Shown in pieces: positions 10,527 to 20,900 of a stretch of DNA of 56,786 nucleotides. Position numbers and translations under genes: made by a program. The notes under the pieces were generated by a model. That model did no database searches. It was given only the letters and a program-made list of their open reading frames with translations, and was not told the DNA's origin. The number at the start of each line of letters is the position of its first letter. The stretch's first letter is position 1. The DNA is from Haplomitrium mnioides (Eukaryota > Marchantiophyta > Haplomitriopsida > Calobryales): assembly GCA_049999725.1 (NCBI GenBank), contig JBNGIS010039035.1, positions 1 to 56,786 on the forward strand, in the 5' to 3' direction.

Positions 10527-13500
10527 TTATTGTATATTATTCTGCTGTAATTTAGAGAGTCTTCTTAAACCAAGCCCCTTAATATGTGCAATGTGTAGGG
10601 CGAGTAGAAGTGGTTTGGTTAAGATATTTGTTCTATTGTCTTTGCTGGCTATCCATTGGACATTGATTTTATCACCATGTTGCTCATCGGTATAAAAGAA
10701 TTTAGGAGCAATATGTTTAATTCTGTCACCCTTAATAAAGCCTTGAGAAATCTGGTCAACACAAGGTCGATTGTCCTCATATATTATAGTAGGAGAATCA
10801 AGTATGGGCTGGCCTGTATTGATGTTGATATGGTCAATAAGTTGTCGGAGCCATATACCTTCCCTACTAGACTCAAAAAAGGCAATAATCTATGCATGAT
10901 TGGTCGAGGTAGTAGTAATAGTTTGCTTGGTGCTTTTCCATGAGATAGTAGTGTTTCTTTTAAGGAAAACATATCTTGTTTGAGACTTTGCATCATCAGG
11001 ATCAGATAGATATCCAGCATCGACGTAGCCGACAATCTCATTTGATGCATTTTTAGGGAAAAAGAGTCCCATGTCTTTGGTACCTTTCAGGTATCTAAAA
11101 ATGCGTTTGAGCTCGTTCCAGTGGCAAATGGTGGGCTGAGAGCTGTGCCTTGTGAGCATATTTATTCCAAAAGATATATCAGGTCTGGTATGATTTGCAA
11201 GGTATATGAGTGCTCCTATTGCTGACAAGTATGGTTTTTTTGATCCCAGAATTGGTTCATGTTCTTTGCGTTTTCCGAACATGTCCTTTGTTGGGTCCAA
11301 AGATCTCAATTCCATTGGGGTGCTCGTTGGGTGAGCATTGTCCATATTGAATTGCTTGAGAATCTTGGCCGTATATGTGGATTGATAGATCAGTATACCA
11401 TTAGGCATATGCTCAAACTGGATTCCAAGATAGAGATCAAGTTCTCTAATGTCTCCCATTTCAAATATATCCTTCAGCTTGGTGGTAGTATTGGCAACTA
11501 AAGCTTTTGTGCTAAAAATGTTTATGTCATCTACATAGAGTGCAACTACGACATATTCAGAGCCTTGGTGTTTCATAAATAGGCATAGAGCAATGTCATC
11601 ATTTGTAAAATTTAGTGTCATCATTTCTTATTTGAATCTCTGGTACCAATTTTTGCCACTCTGTTTGAGTCCATATATCGATCTCAAGACTTGAATTGCC
11701 TTTTGTGTGCCTAGTTGATCGATATGTGATCCAGATGCATTTATAGAATGCTTTGCCAACTTCACATTGTCATGTGGAATACTTTGATGATAGGGGACTA
11801 AAGGTCCACATTGCAGCTTGTATATATGTGGGACTAAAGGTCCTCTGTAGCTTTGTTTGCTCAACAACTTGGCTGGCTAGACTAAAGATCCTTTGGAGTG
11901 TTGCGTGCTCAACGAGTGTGTTGGCTGGACTAAAGGTCCATTCATTTGTTGCTTGCTTAGCGAATGTGCTGTCTGGAATAAAGGTCCATTGATTTCTTGC
12001 TTGCTTAGCGAGTGCGATGGCTGGACTAAAGGTCCATTGATTTGCTGCTTGCTCAACGAGTGCGCTGGCTGGACTAAGGTCCATTGATTTGCTACTTGCT
12101 CAGCTTAGTTTCCATCATTTGGCATCGTCTTCTAGACGTGAGGACTAAAGGTCCTTTCTAGATTGGCAGTGGCCTTTTGTGGACAAAAGGTTCTTCCATT
12201 TGTTGGCCATTGAGGACAAGAAGTCCTTTTTCGAGATTGAGGTCTTTGTGGACAAAAGGTTCATTTTGAATCATTGTGCCTTTGTGGACTTAAGGTTCAT
12301 TTTTATAGTGCATGTCATGAGGGACAAAAGATCCAACCTCATAATTCAGGCCATGAGGGACAGAAGGTCCATTATCAGAATTTGGGTCATGAGAGACAAA
12401 AGGTCTAATCTTAGAATTTGGGCTATTTGGGACTAAAGTTCCATATGCACTGTGGCTGTTCTCCCCTTGAATGTGAAATGCCATTCTTGATATCAGCTCG
12501 GGGGTGTCTTCATAAAAATCTAGGTATCCAGAGTACCATATAAGTAAGCAATGATGACGTTCATTATATGCATAGTTTGATGATGTTGGATAATGAAGGC
12601 TATCATGTATTTGTAAGTAATAATGTCCATGGCAGGCAAGTATATGAGATCATAGTCACACTCAAGAATTTGAGTGTATCCTTTGGCCACTAATCTAGCC
12701 TTGTATCTTGTGACATCACCTTTTGCATTATATTTGCGGACAAAAATAAATTTGTAATCTATTAAATGCATATCAAGGGGTGCAGGCATGATGGAACCGA
12801 AAACTTGTCGTTTAATGAGAGAGTCAAGTTCTGAATTAATTGCCTTTTCCCATTATGGCCAATCAAATCTTGACTGTGCTTCTCTTACAGATAAAGGATC
12901 GAGTATATCCTTGTCCACTGATTGTGATATCGAGAATGCAAATGATTCATCCATGGTGGTTTGGGATCTGTCCCATATTCGACCGGTATGGAAATAATCA
13001 ATTGCTATTTCATCGCTCTTTGTAAGAATGTTCATTGATGTCGATGTTCTAGGCTTATTCTTTGAGCCTATGGGTCTGCCACGCTTTGCCTTGGGCTGTA
13101 TATCAGTTGCAGGTGTATCAATTTTTTGGAGTTGCACTGAAGCGTTTGAAGCTTCTATATGCAATTTTGTGATGCTAGAGGCATTGTTAAATGTGTCAGG
13201 TATTTTAATCAATATCTCCTGTAAATTGAGGAGTCTTCTAACTTCAGCATCTGAATGTCCATTTCGTTGATCGAAATCAAGTGCCAAATGTTGGTGCTAT
13301 ATTAGATTATCCTCAGGTTTTGGTTGTATGGCCTTGTCCTCCTGTGTTAGATGTGGAAATGATTCTTCAAAGAATTGACAGTCTGTGAATAGAGACTTAA
13401 ACACATCAGATGTTGAGGGTTCAAGGTATCGGATGATGGAGGGGGACTCAAAACCAATGTATATGCCTTTTTGACGTTGTGGTCCCATTTTTGTTTGATG

Positions 13501-15872
13501 TGGTCTTAATATTGGGACGAGGACCAAGCAGCCAAATGTGTGTAGATGTGATAAATCTACTGGAATTCCTTCTGTAAGTTGGTGCGGGGAATTCTTGTTG
13601 AATGCAGATGGTCTATAACGCAATAGGGTTGTTGCATGCATGACTGCATGTCCCCAAGCAGAGGTGGGGAGATTTGAGTTGAGAAGTAATGGTCTTGCTA
13701 TGAGTTGGATTCTCTTAATAGCTGATTCTGCGATGCCATTTTGGAAATGTACATGTGGTACTGAGTACTATATGTTTATACCGGTAGATGTGCAAAATTC
13801 ATCAAAAGTCTGTGAAGAAAATTTTCCAGCATTGTCCACTCTCAAGTTTCTGATTGGGTAATCAAGGAATTGCATTGAGAGTTTGAGAATTTGGGACAAA
13901 AGTTTCGGGAAGACCATTTTTTGGTTGTAAGAAGGGATACTTTTGACCATTTGGATGATGCATTGATGGTGATGAGAAAGTATCTGAATGGTCTCAAAGG
14001 TGGGTGGATAGGCCCACAAACATCAGCATGGATCCGCTCCAGAAATCGGGGGATCGAAATTGATGTCTTGTCATTAGAAGGTGCAATTTTCAATTTGCCT
14101 TGTGCGCATGCCAAGCATGAGGTTTGTAGTGGCAGTGGGTGCACATTTTCTGGTATGCCTTTGCTGTTTTTCTTAATGTAGTAGAATATGTCACGGCCTG
14201 GATGTCCAAGGTGGTTATGCCATGTAGTGGCTGTAGATACTGTTTTGATAGAGGCATGATATGAGAATATTTTTGTGGTGTATAATCTTGGTGGTGATAG
14301 GGGGAAAGATTCTCTTATATCAAAGTCTGTTGCGGTTTGAGTCAGGATGTGGAGGACTTCTTTGTCCTGAAATAATCTTGTTTGAATGTGAAAACTGTTT
14401 TGCTTGATATCTCTGAAATTGATGAGATTTTTGGTTGTTGCTGGTGCATAAATTGCATATTTGATATCCAGTCTTGTTCCATTTGGAAAAATGATGGTCG
14501 CTAGACCATGTCCTTCTTCAATTTGATTGTGGCATGTAATAGTAGTCATTAGCCTAGCAGAAGGAGTGATGGATGAGAAATATTTGTGGTCTTGCAGAAT
14601 AGTATGCGATAACCCACTACCTACAATACATGTTATCTCATATCTATGTTTCTTGTCAGACTATGCTGATTGGGTCATGTGACTTTCATGATGTACTACG
14701 TATTGTGGATACTCATCGTTATCTGTCATTTTCAGTAAGTTTCCCTATACCTCATGGGTGTGAGGTTTGGTGCTTTGCTGACAAAGTCGCGCTAGGTGCG
14801 CTGGCACTCTACATATGTGTTGGGTGTGGCCACGTGTGCCACATCTATTGCATGTAGTTTGTTGTTGTTGACGTGGGCCGGATGTATTCCGTCGGCCTCT
14901 GTATGATTGCTTGCCACCTCTATTGTGCCATGTGCATTGGGGCACATACTCTATTGTCGTCGTGGTGCAACGGTTGGGATTTCTATCCCGACGGTTTGCA
15001 TAAGGAGGTCAACTGTTGGTAGGCCAGCTTACACTCCCCCTGAATATGAGGTTACTTCTTCCTCTGCCTCTGGAGAATTGCTTGTTCCTAGAGCGAAGGT
15101 GAAGGCTGGAGCCTACAAAGTGTGATTCGGGGCTCAGGTGGGGTGCGGCTAACCTTGGAGGTCGCTTCTTGGCATTTTATACGAGTAGCAGTTGGTGCTT
15201 TTCGGCAAGTAGCATATATGCTATGAGTTTGGAATACCGAGTGAATCACATGTTGCGATATTGAGATGCCAAGATGAGATTGCTCACACAAAATGTAGAT
15301 AGAGTTTTCTCTATCTATTATTCGTCGGTCACTAGGTGGCCGCAGATTGCTAATTGTGAGACTATGCAAAATAATTCCTTGTTGTAATTTGTAATGGACG
15401 TGTGGTCCTGCACTCGTAGATTGATCCAATCGTGTCTCGCTACTTGGAGCAATATTGTCATCAGGTGGTTGAATCTGAGTTTGAGTTCTTCCCATAGTAG
15501 ATGGGGATTGTAAAAATTGAGGTATTGGAGCCTGAGGGGTTCGACCATATGATGTCTAAGTAGGATCAGCACCCTGGTTGCATCACATGGGGTGACGTTG
15601 TCATCTGAGTTGATGACTTCACGGATGGCTTTGGATGTCAGGTATGTCGTGACGTTAAATGACCAAGAATAGTAATTGGAGCCATCCAATTTCAGGGCTT
15701 GAAATTTCAAAGATTCAACAGATGTCATGTTTGACCTGTTCTCTATTTTGCAAGGAGTTCCTGTGAAAGAGGTAGATAAACCAGGAGTTCTGGTGAGTGC
15801 GACTGTTGGATCAAGGCTGTAGTGTTCTGTACTATATACAGATGTGTGATGGATCGAAGTTTGGTTGATCAC
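10527..15872 (-). pseudogene. Copia gag-pol polyprotein gene, decayed
   Basis: Blocks on the minus strand, in order: gag (15872 to about 15320, with WEELKLRF); a CCHC knuckle CNRCGTRGHTQHIC near 14850-14810; a protease site reading CIVGSGLSHT near 14615-14585, where the catalytic Asp of DSG has become Gly; GAG-pre-integrase WHNHLGHPG with CLACAQGK; integrase core with HADVCGP, DNAGKF and NGIAES as the D, D and E residues (about 14060, 13830, 13735); integrase C-terminal region (KMGPQRQKGIYIGF); reverse transcriptase start RYKARLVAKGY (about 12705-12670); SIYGLKQSG (about 11670); catalytic YVDD (about 11540); RNase H ending near 10527. Stops and frameshifts occur throughout, including TAG in place of the Glu after SSTNHA. 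The true gag start is uncertain; MTSVESLKF near 15727 is an alternative. Confidence 0.85.
11780..12480. repeat. 48-bp minisatellite inside the copia reverse transcriptase
   Basis: The unit GGACTAAAGGTCC begins at 11879 (as AGACTAAAGATCC), 11927, 11975, 12023 and 12071, a strict 48-bp period. Looser units follow up to 12450 with GGACAAAAGGTTC or GGACAGAAGGTCC cores. The array separates AYLYGTLDT (from about 12522) from the block ending in SIYGLKQSG (about 11670). It replaces the region that normally encodes the PEG/PEL segment of reverse transcriptase. The core is nearly palindromic. Confidence 0.85.
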
Positions 15873-17680
15873 GGACCTTGGTACTTGTTTATGTTTTTTG
15901 CCTTAAGCGGAAAAATGAAATAATTGAAATGAAAATAAGAAATAACTGAACTAGCTGCAAGACGGTTGATATGAATCACCGAGAACTGAAATGAAAGAAT
16001 GAAATGTTGCTAATGAATGAAGAGACCGCTCTGGTAATGATCTTCTATGTCTTCATATGTGCCGATATCGTATCCCCCAGATCTGCCATGTTGGTCTGCT
16101 TGAGTTAAACCGGATCTAGCCTCCTATCATCGTGGTGCCTTTCTGCAAATCTGGTATTGTAAAAAGAATAGAGTCGTTGCAAGTTGGCCAGATAAAGGTT
16201 GATCTCAGTGGGGTGGTAGGGTCAGAGCTCAGGTTAGTATGATTCTCTTATAACAGAATGTGATCCAGAATCAACAATTGTATCCCTTGTGGGGGATGAG
16301 ATCATTCAATAGCAAAGACAAAGAACCAGAATATAATCCATGGGATAGGTTGAGAAAGTTGAACCATGAAGTGATGAAGAACAGAGCAAAAGAGCTTGAA
16401 GTGACTAGATGCAGTGTTGCTCTTTTGCTGAGTGTTGATGTAGTCTCTGTGTATTCGCTTGGGTCTTTGATGCTCCATGAACAAGTGGGTCAAACTTGTG
16501 CACAGGCTTGTGTAGCCTGTGTCTCACTGTTCCCTTGCTTGAATGTGGTCACCTCGGTGGTAGGAACATGACTTGTTCAGAAATGAAGCAAGCTGGTGTC
16601 AGAATGTGAGATCCAAGTTCTATGAAGGTAAGATGAAAGGGGTCCATGAATCTCTGCTGTCGTGAAGAAATGGTGAAGAGATACTGTCCAGAGTTATAAA
16701 CATAGACATTAGCAATGTCGGTTAGCTCTGAGCATGTACAGGGTCGGCTAATCAGCAAATTATGAGCCAAGTTTCTCAGGTATTGTCAAGCAGATGAAGA
16801 ACAACCAATAAGGAATGGAAAAAGAAAGGGATGAATGATGGAACCAAAGTAGGAGAAAAGTCGCTAGTCGAGTGGTCGCAAGATGTCGCCTAAATGAGTG
16901 GTCAACTAGAAAAACATAAGTGTAGTCCTCTAGGTAAGATGAATAGAAATGGAGTTGTCGTTCACCAGGAGTAAGCAGTTCGCAAAGACTAGCTAGTGAG
17001 GAGTCTACTTGATTGAAGAGAAAAACAATGTCGAGCAGGAATGCGGGTGTCGGTGAGTCAACAAAACATGAGCTGCGAACAGCAATAGAGAGACATGCCT
17101 TTGGGTAGGGTGGAGGAGAACCCTGAGCTGAAGTAAGTGGCGAGCTCCAAGCTGATGCAAAGAGTGAGCCTCAATCAAGAGCAAAGAGTGAGTCGTGAGC
17201 AAGGCAAAGGAGCGAGCCGCAAGTAGAATGAAGGAGCAAGTCACAAGCAGAATGAAGGAGCGAGCCGCAAACAAAACGAAGGAGCAAGCCGCAAGTAGAA
17301 CAAAGGAGCGGGCCGCAAGCAGAACAAAGGAGCGGGCCGCAAGCAGAATGAAGGAGTGAGTCGCAAGCAAAACGAAGGAGCAAGCCCTAGCCCGTACGGT
17401 GGTCGTGAAGGAGGAAAGAAAAAAAAATGGTGATCTTCTTAGAGAGGAAAAGAATATATAGCACATTCAAGTGCGGGAAAAAGAGAAAAGAGAGTGCTGC
17501 AGACCGACAATGTTAGATCATTCCGCGTGGGGAAAAAATGGTCGGGAGGAAAAAAAAAAAAGAGTTTCTCACGCATAGGAGAAAAAGGGTGTACGATGGT
17601 GTTCTCTTAGGTGTTGGTGCTGGTGGAGTGCATGCAGGAGCTGGAGAGAAAAAAAGAGTAGTCCTTTCGTGCTAATAATG
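15873..17680 (-). other. Leader of the copia element
   Basis: About 1.8 kb between the 5' LTR and gag, with no retroelement domain. It is less AT-rich than its surroundings and holds the 24-bp minisatellite at 17165-17395. A leader this long with such short LTRs is unusual. The minus strand reads open over the minisatellite only because its period is a multiple of three. Confidence 0.55.
17165..17395. repeat. 24-bp minisatellite in the copia leader
   Basis: Eight or more units of 24 bp, each near GAGCGAGCCGCAAGCAGAAC followed by AAAG. Units differ by a few substitutions and keep their length. On the minus strand they would encode an 8-residue repeat (LLAARSFV), which is probably not a real protein. 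Confidence 0.85.
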
Positions 17681-17803
17681 TGTTATGGCATGAGCACCGC
17701 ACATACACACGAGAGCTTCCGAGAGCGAGAGTAGTGTAGAATGAACGAGTGAATGAATGAGTACATCTTCTGATATGGGGTTATATATATGGTCCCTATA
17801 ATA
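17681..17803 (-). repeat. 5' LTR of the copia element (123 bp)
   Basis: Starts TGTTATGGCATGAG and ends CCCTATAATA on the plus strand, followed at 17804 by the target duplication AAGTT. A TATATATA run inside it may be the TATA box of the element. Confidence 0.9.
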
Positions 17804-17879
17804 AAGTTTTCAAAAACAAAATACTACAATGTGAAATACACCAAAAACTTAGTGGTGGTTTTTGGTTCCAAGTAGCGGT

Positions 17880-18245
17880 TGCTTCTTGTGTAAGCATGCC
17901 TTGACTAAAGAGTCCTTTCATGCAAGGACTCAAGAGCCCAAACGCAAGGACTATAATGGTCCATCAGCACAAGGACTCAACAGTCCTTATACACAAGAAC
18001 TCAATAGTCTATGAGCACATAGACTTGAGAGTCCATGTACACATAGACTCAAGAGTCCTTGTGTGCAAGGACTCTACAACCTAAGCGCACTTGAACTCAA
18101 GATTTCATGCGTGCATAGACTTTAGAGATCATGCGCGAAATAAACTAAGGAGTCTACGCGCACATTGACTACGGAGTCTATGCTCCAATGACTAATGGTT
18201 TAGGGCTAGCATGGACTCATGAGTTTATGCTAGTATGGACTCCTA
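17880..18245. repeat. GGACTC-type minisatellite in intron 1 of TM unit copy 2
   Basis: About twelve units of 25-32 bp with cores such as GGACTCAACAGTCC, GACTCAAGAGTCC and GGAGTCTATGC, separated by TGCGCACA-like segments. It lies directly downstream (minus-strand sense) of the exon 1 donor at 18275, the position held by the 6385-6545 array in copy 1. Confidence 0.75.
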
Positions 18246-18275
18246 ACAAAAAAAATGTGAGTTAAGAGCTTTTAC

Positions 18276-18634
18276 CTTTCCAACTTTGTAAGCCTCTTGC
18301 AAGTACCTTGTGAAAAGTCTTGTGGCTTCATTTAATTGAAGCAAAACCTTTATAGAGGCCAAATAAAGACCAATCCCATCTTCTAATTGCATATAAGAAG
18401 ACCAATGTGAGCTTTATGCCACTCTTGATTCATTGAGATTTGGACCAAATTGCCCATTTTGAACTTTTCGTCTTCATCTTAGAAAAGGTAAAGGCGAAGC
18501 TTAACATCCCTAATGGTACCACAACAAACTAGCCATTTGTTGGCTAATTTGATTGGCTCAATTGACTTCAACACATCGGCATACTAATAGGGCTTTGGTT
18601 GTGCCAATTTTGGAGCAATTGTTTGAGATACCAT
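18276..18634 (-). pseudogene. Methyltransferase-like gene exon 1, TM unit copy 2, truncated
   Basis: Starts at a minus-strand ATG at 18634 and ends at a donor with GT at 18275-18274. At 359 bp it is one base different from exon 1 of copy 1 (360 bp). The two share AQPKPY, a DVLK block, LVCC, LYLF, NLVQI or FLVQI, and KAHI. In-frame stops and one indel make it inactive. The rest of the gene is missing: only the minisatellite intron remains before the copia insertion. It begins 458 bp from, and divergent to, the copy 2 transposase. Confidence 0.75.
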
Positions 18635-19092
18635 TTTTCCTACTACCAAAATGTGTAAGAAAATACTTTTGAAAATGAAATATAAAAGGTATCAAAAGCT
18701 AAAGGGCAAAAAAAATGCCAAAAGACAAAAAAAATGTGAAAATAACCACAAGAAGAAAACATGATCTTGTAACTCAACTTTCAAAAATAGAAAGAAACTT
18801 TCCATTTCTGCTTTTTTTACATGTGAATTTTAAAAAAATGTGTATTCCCACCAAAAAATGATTCACGGAGCTCTTTACACGTAGTTTCGCATGATGGAAA
18901 AAATTTAGTATATAAAATGTTTTTTTTCATCTTTCTAGTTTTTTTCCTTTTCCTTTAGAATATTTGCACTATTCTGTCACTTTGTAGGTTTTTTCTCAAA
19001 AAAAAAACCATTTTTTATGTATTAGCGTATATTGAGAATATTTGTTTAAGTCTTTTCTCGAATTTTTTTACTTTTTGATTAGTTTTTTTAAA
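18635..19092. promoter_or_regulatory. Divergent intergenic region of TM unit copy 2
   Basis: AT-rich 458-bp spacer between the two divergent start codons, the counterpart of 5564-5979. I do not see the same perfect 17-bp inverted repeat here, although GAATATTTG occurs near 18957 and 19035. Promoter function is inferred from layout only. Confidence 0.4.
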
Positions 19093-20900
19093 ATGACAGA
19101 AGTATTGAAGGGCAAGAAGCGATTAGAATTTCAAGATTCATGTTTAAAAAAGGTGTTGCTTTTGGACAACAGTTAGAGATACTTTCAAATTGTAATTCTC
19201 AAGAGAGAAGCGTTGATAAACCAAGAGCGTCAAGTGTAATGACAAGTATTTTGGGCAAAAACATGTGAGTTGTTGAACAAGATACATCAACATAGGAAGA
19301 TCATGGGAGTGAAGCATAGGATCCAAGATTCAACTTTATGCATGCATTGGACCTAACATATCGAGCAAACAATCAAAGTTTATTCTTTCTCGAGATTTTC
19401 AAAGTACCAGAACTAACGAGCGTGAAGTGTTTGACACTACAATAGAACTTTGTTTCTCTCAAACCAAAGCTCATCCTTTCAGATTCAAAAAAATGAAAGA
19501 CACCTTCAAGTCAACAACCATGCATTCAAGTCTTAATTATCAAATGGTTGTAGAGGTTTCTTCATCAGCAATAGATAACGACAATGACGTCCAAGATCCA
19601 ATTTATTTGTTCAAAAGACTAAAAGCACTGAATAAGATGACTACTTTAATTTTGAAGATGGTACGCTATCATCGTTGGCAACACGCAAATGAATAGTGAC
19701 ATCTACACAAGTTGGACCTCTAAGCAATAATACAAGGTTCTTTGGAAATGGAAAGCATTTGAGGGAATCTTCGGATGAGAGTTTAGGCATTGATTCAAGC
19801 AAAAAATCTCAATCATTGAATATTTCTTTGGAGTTATTGCCAAGAGCTCTAATTGTTCTAGAAAAGACATTCTCTTATGTTGAAGATTTTGATGAAGATT
19901 CTATTTTGGCTTAGTCAAGTTCTACTAGATCTCAAACTGATTTATATAGATCAAAAAAGGATTTCAGAAGAACGGCAAATATTTTCTATTATGCATAAAA
20001 TCTCAAAGATAATGCTTTATCTCTGATGGTTGGATTTGCTTATGAACCCAATCAATTGGCAAAACATAGAAGTTTTTTATCTAGGCCAAAACCCAAATGG
20101 GTAAATCCTTTACGTGATAATTCATTATTAAACGTCTATCATAGCAAGAGCTTTGTAAAGAAAAAGCTCGATCCGATATCAACTTTGAAATTTAAGAGAA
20201 CTTTATGTTGTCAAAATAATTGTTTGTCATTGGGCAAGACAAATTTCTTGAGAATTATGAGAGAAACAAACTTTTGACAAAGCACCAAAAATCAAAATAT
20301 TATCCTATTGTTCGTAATACCAAAAAAAAAACTCCAATCTTGACACTCAATTTACTTTGCATCGCTATACCATTGTTTGTAAAAGAGTCTTTAAGTAAAT
20401 ATTATCCATAAGGAACGATAGAGTCCAAAGGATTCTAAATATCAAGAATGTAGATCCTAGAGGCATTTTTGGAAATAGAGACTTTTGTGCCAAATGAGTA
20501 TTTGTGCATGAATGGATGGACAATTTTTTTCAAGGACATTATGAGAGGATGCCAATTTATGAAATTTATAATTTACCAAATAATAATACCAAATAGAAAA
20601 TTTATGACTACTATACAACTTAATTGAAAGAGAATGATCCCAATTGCATTCTTAGGTTTTTTTGGTTTTACAAAACATTGGAGAACGTATTTTCCAAATA
20701 TTAAAATTCCAAAGTGCAATAGATTTGTCATTTGTGAAACCTACGAAGAAATTAAAATGTTGAGGGAGAAATCCATCTTGGAGTCCGTCGAAGGTAACAA
20801 ATTTCTTTCCTTTTGAAAGCAACAGTTACTATGATGCTCTTCTTACTTGTTGTCTATTAGATCTGAAAATAAAGGATTAAGAAAATTTTTTGAAGAGCCT
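19093..20900 (+). pseudogene. DUF7869-type transposase-like gene, TM unit copy 2, 3'-truncated
   Basis: Starts with an ATG at 19093 reading MTEVLKGKKRLEFQD, clearly the same N-terminus as copy 1. A middle block gives QVGPLSNNTRF (about 19711). The Cys-rich block CCQNNCLSLGK is near 20209-20241, and KIPKCNRFVICETYEEIK near 20700-20755, where the family has an IPK.NRF..C..C segment. Homology to copy 1 continues to about 20850 and then stops. The catalytic-looking IDGMDQ and LDNT core is absent, so the copy is truncated as well as riddled with stops. Confidence 0.65.

Larger units (their letters stand above)
9924..17803 (-). mobile_element. Ty1-copia LTR retrotransposon, decayed
   Basis: The element is bounded by two 123-bp LTRs and a 5-bp duplication AAGTT at 9919-9923 and 17804-17808. 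On the minus strand the order is 5' LTR, 1.8-kb leader, gag, zinc knuckle, protease, integrase, reverse transcriptase, RNase H, polypurine tract, 3' LTR. Integrase ahead of reverse transcriptase defines copia type. The 7.9-kb length is enlarged by two minisatellites, in the leader and inside reverse transcriptase. No TGG-type initiator-tRNA primer site is visible next to the 5' LTR. The LTRs differ at roughly a tenth of positions, so the insertion is not recent. It sits between the two TM units. Confidence 0.9.

Noticed and set aside
11753-12484. Repeat-containing proteins on both strands (for example DKRSNLRIWAM units)
   Set aside because: They come from the 48-bp minisatellite inside reverse transcriptase, and the phase is lost between units.
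17005-17466. A 153-codon minus-strand frame rich in LLAARSFV repeats as a membrane protein
   Set aside because: It is a reading of a 24-bp minisatellite in the copia leader, and it has no conserved domain.
17655-17680. Initiator-Met tRNA primer-binding site next to the 5' LTR
   Set aside because: The minus strand below 17681 reads CATTATTAGCACG and lacks the TGG start expected for pairing with a tRNA CCA end.
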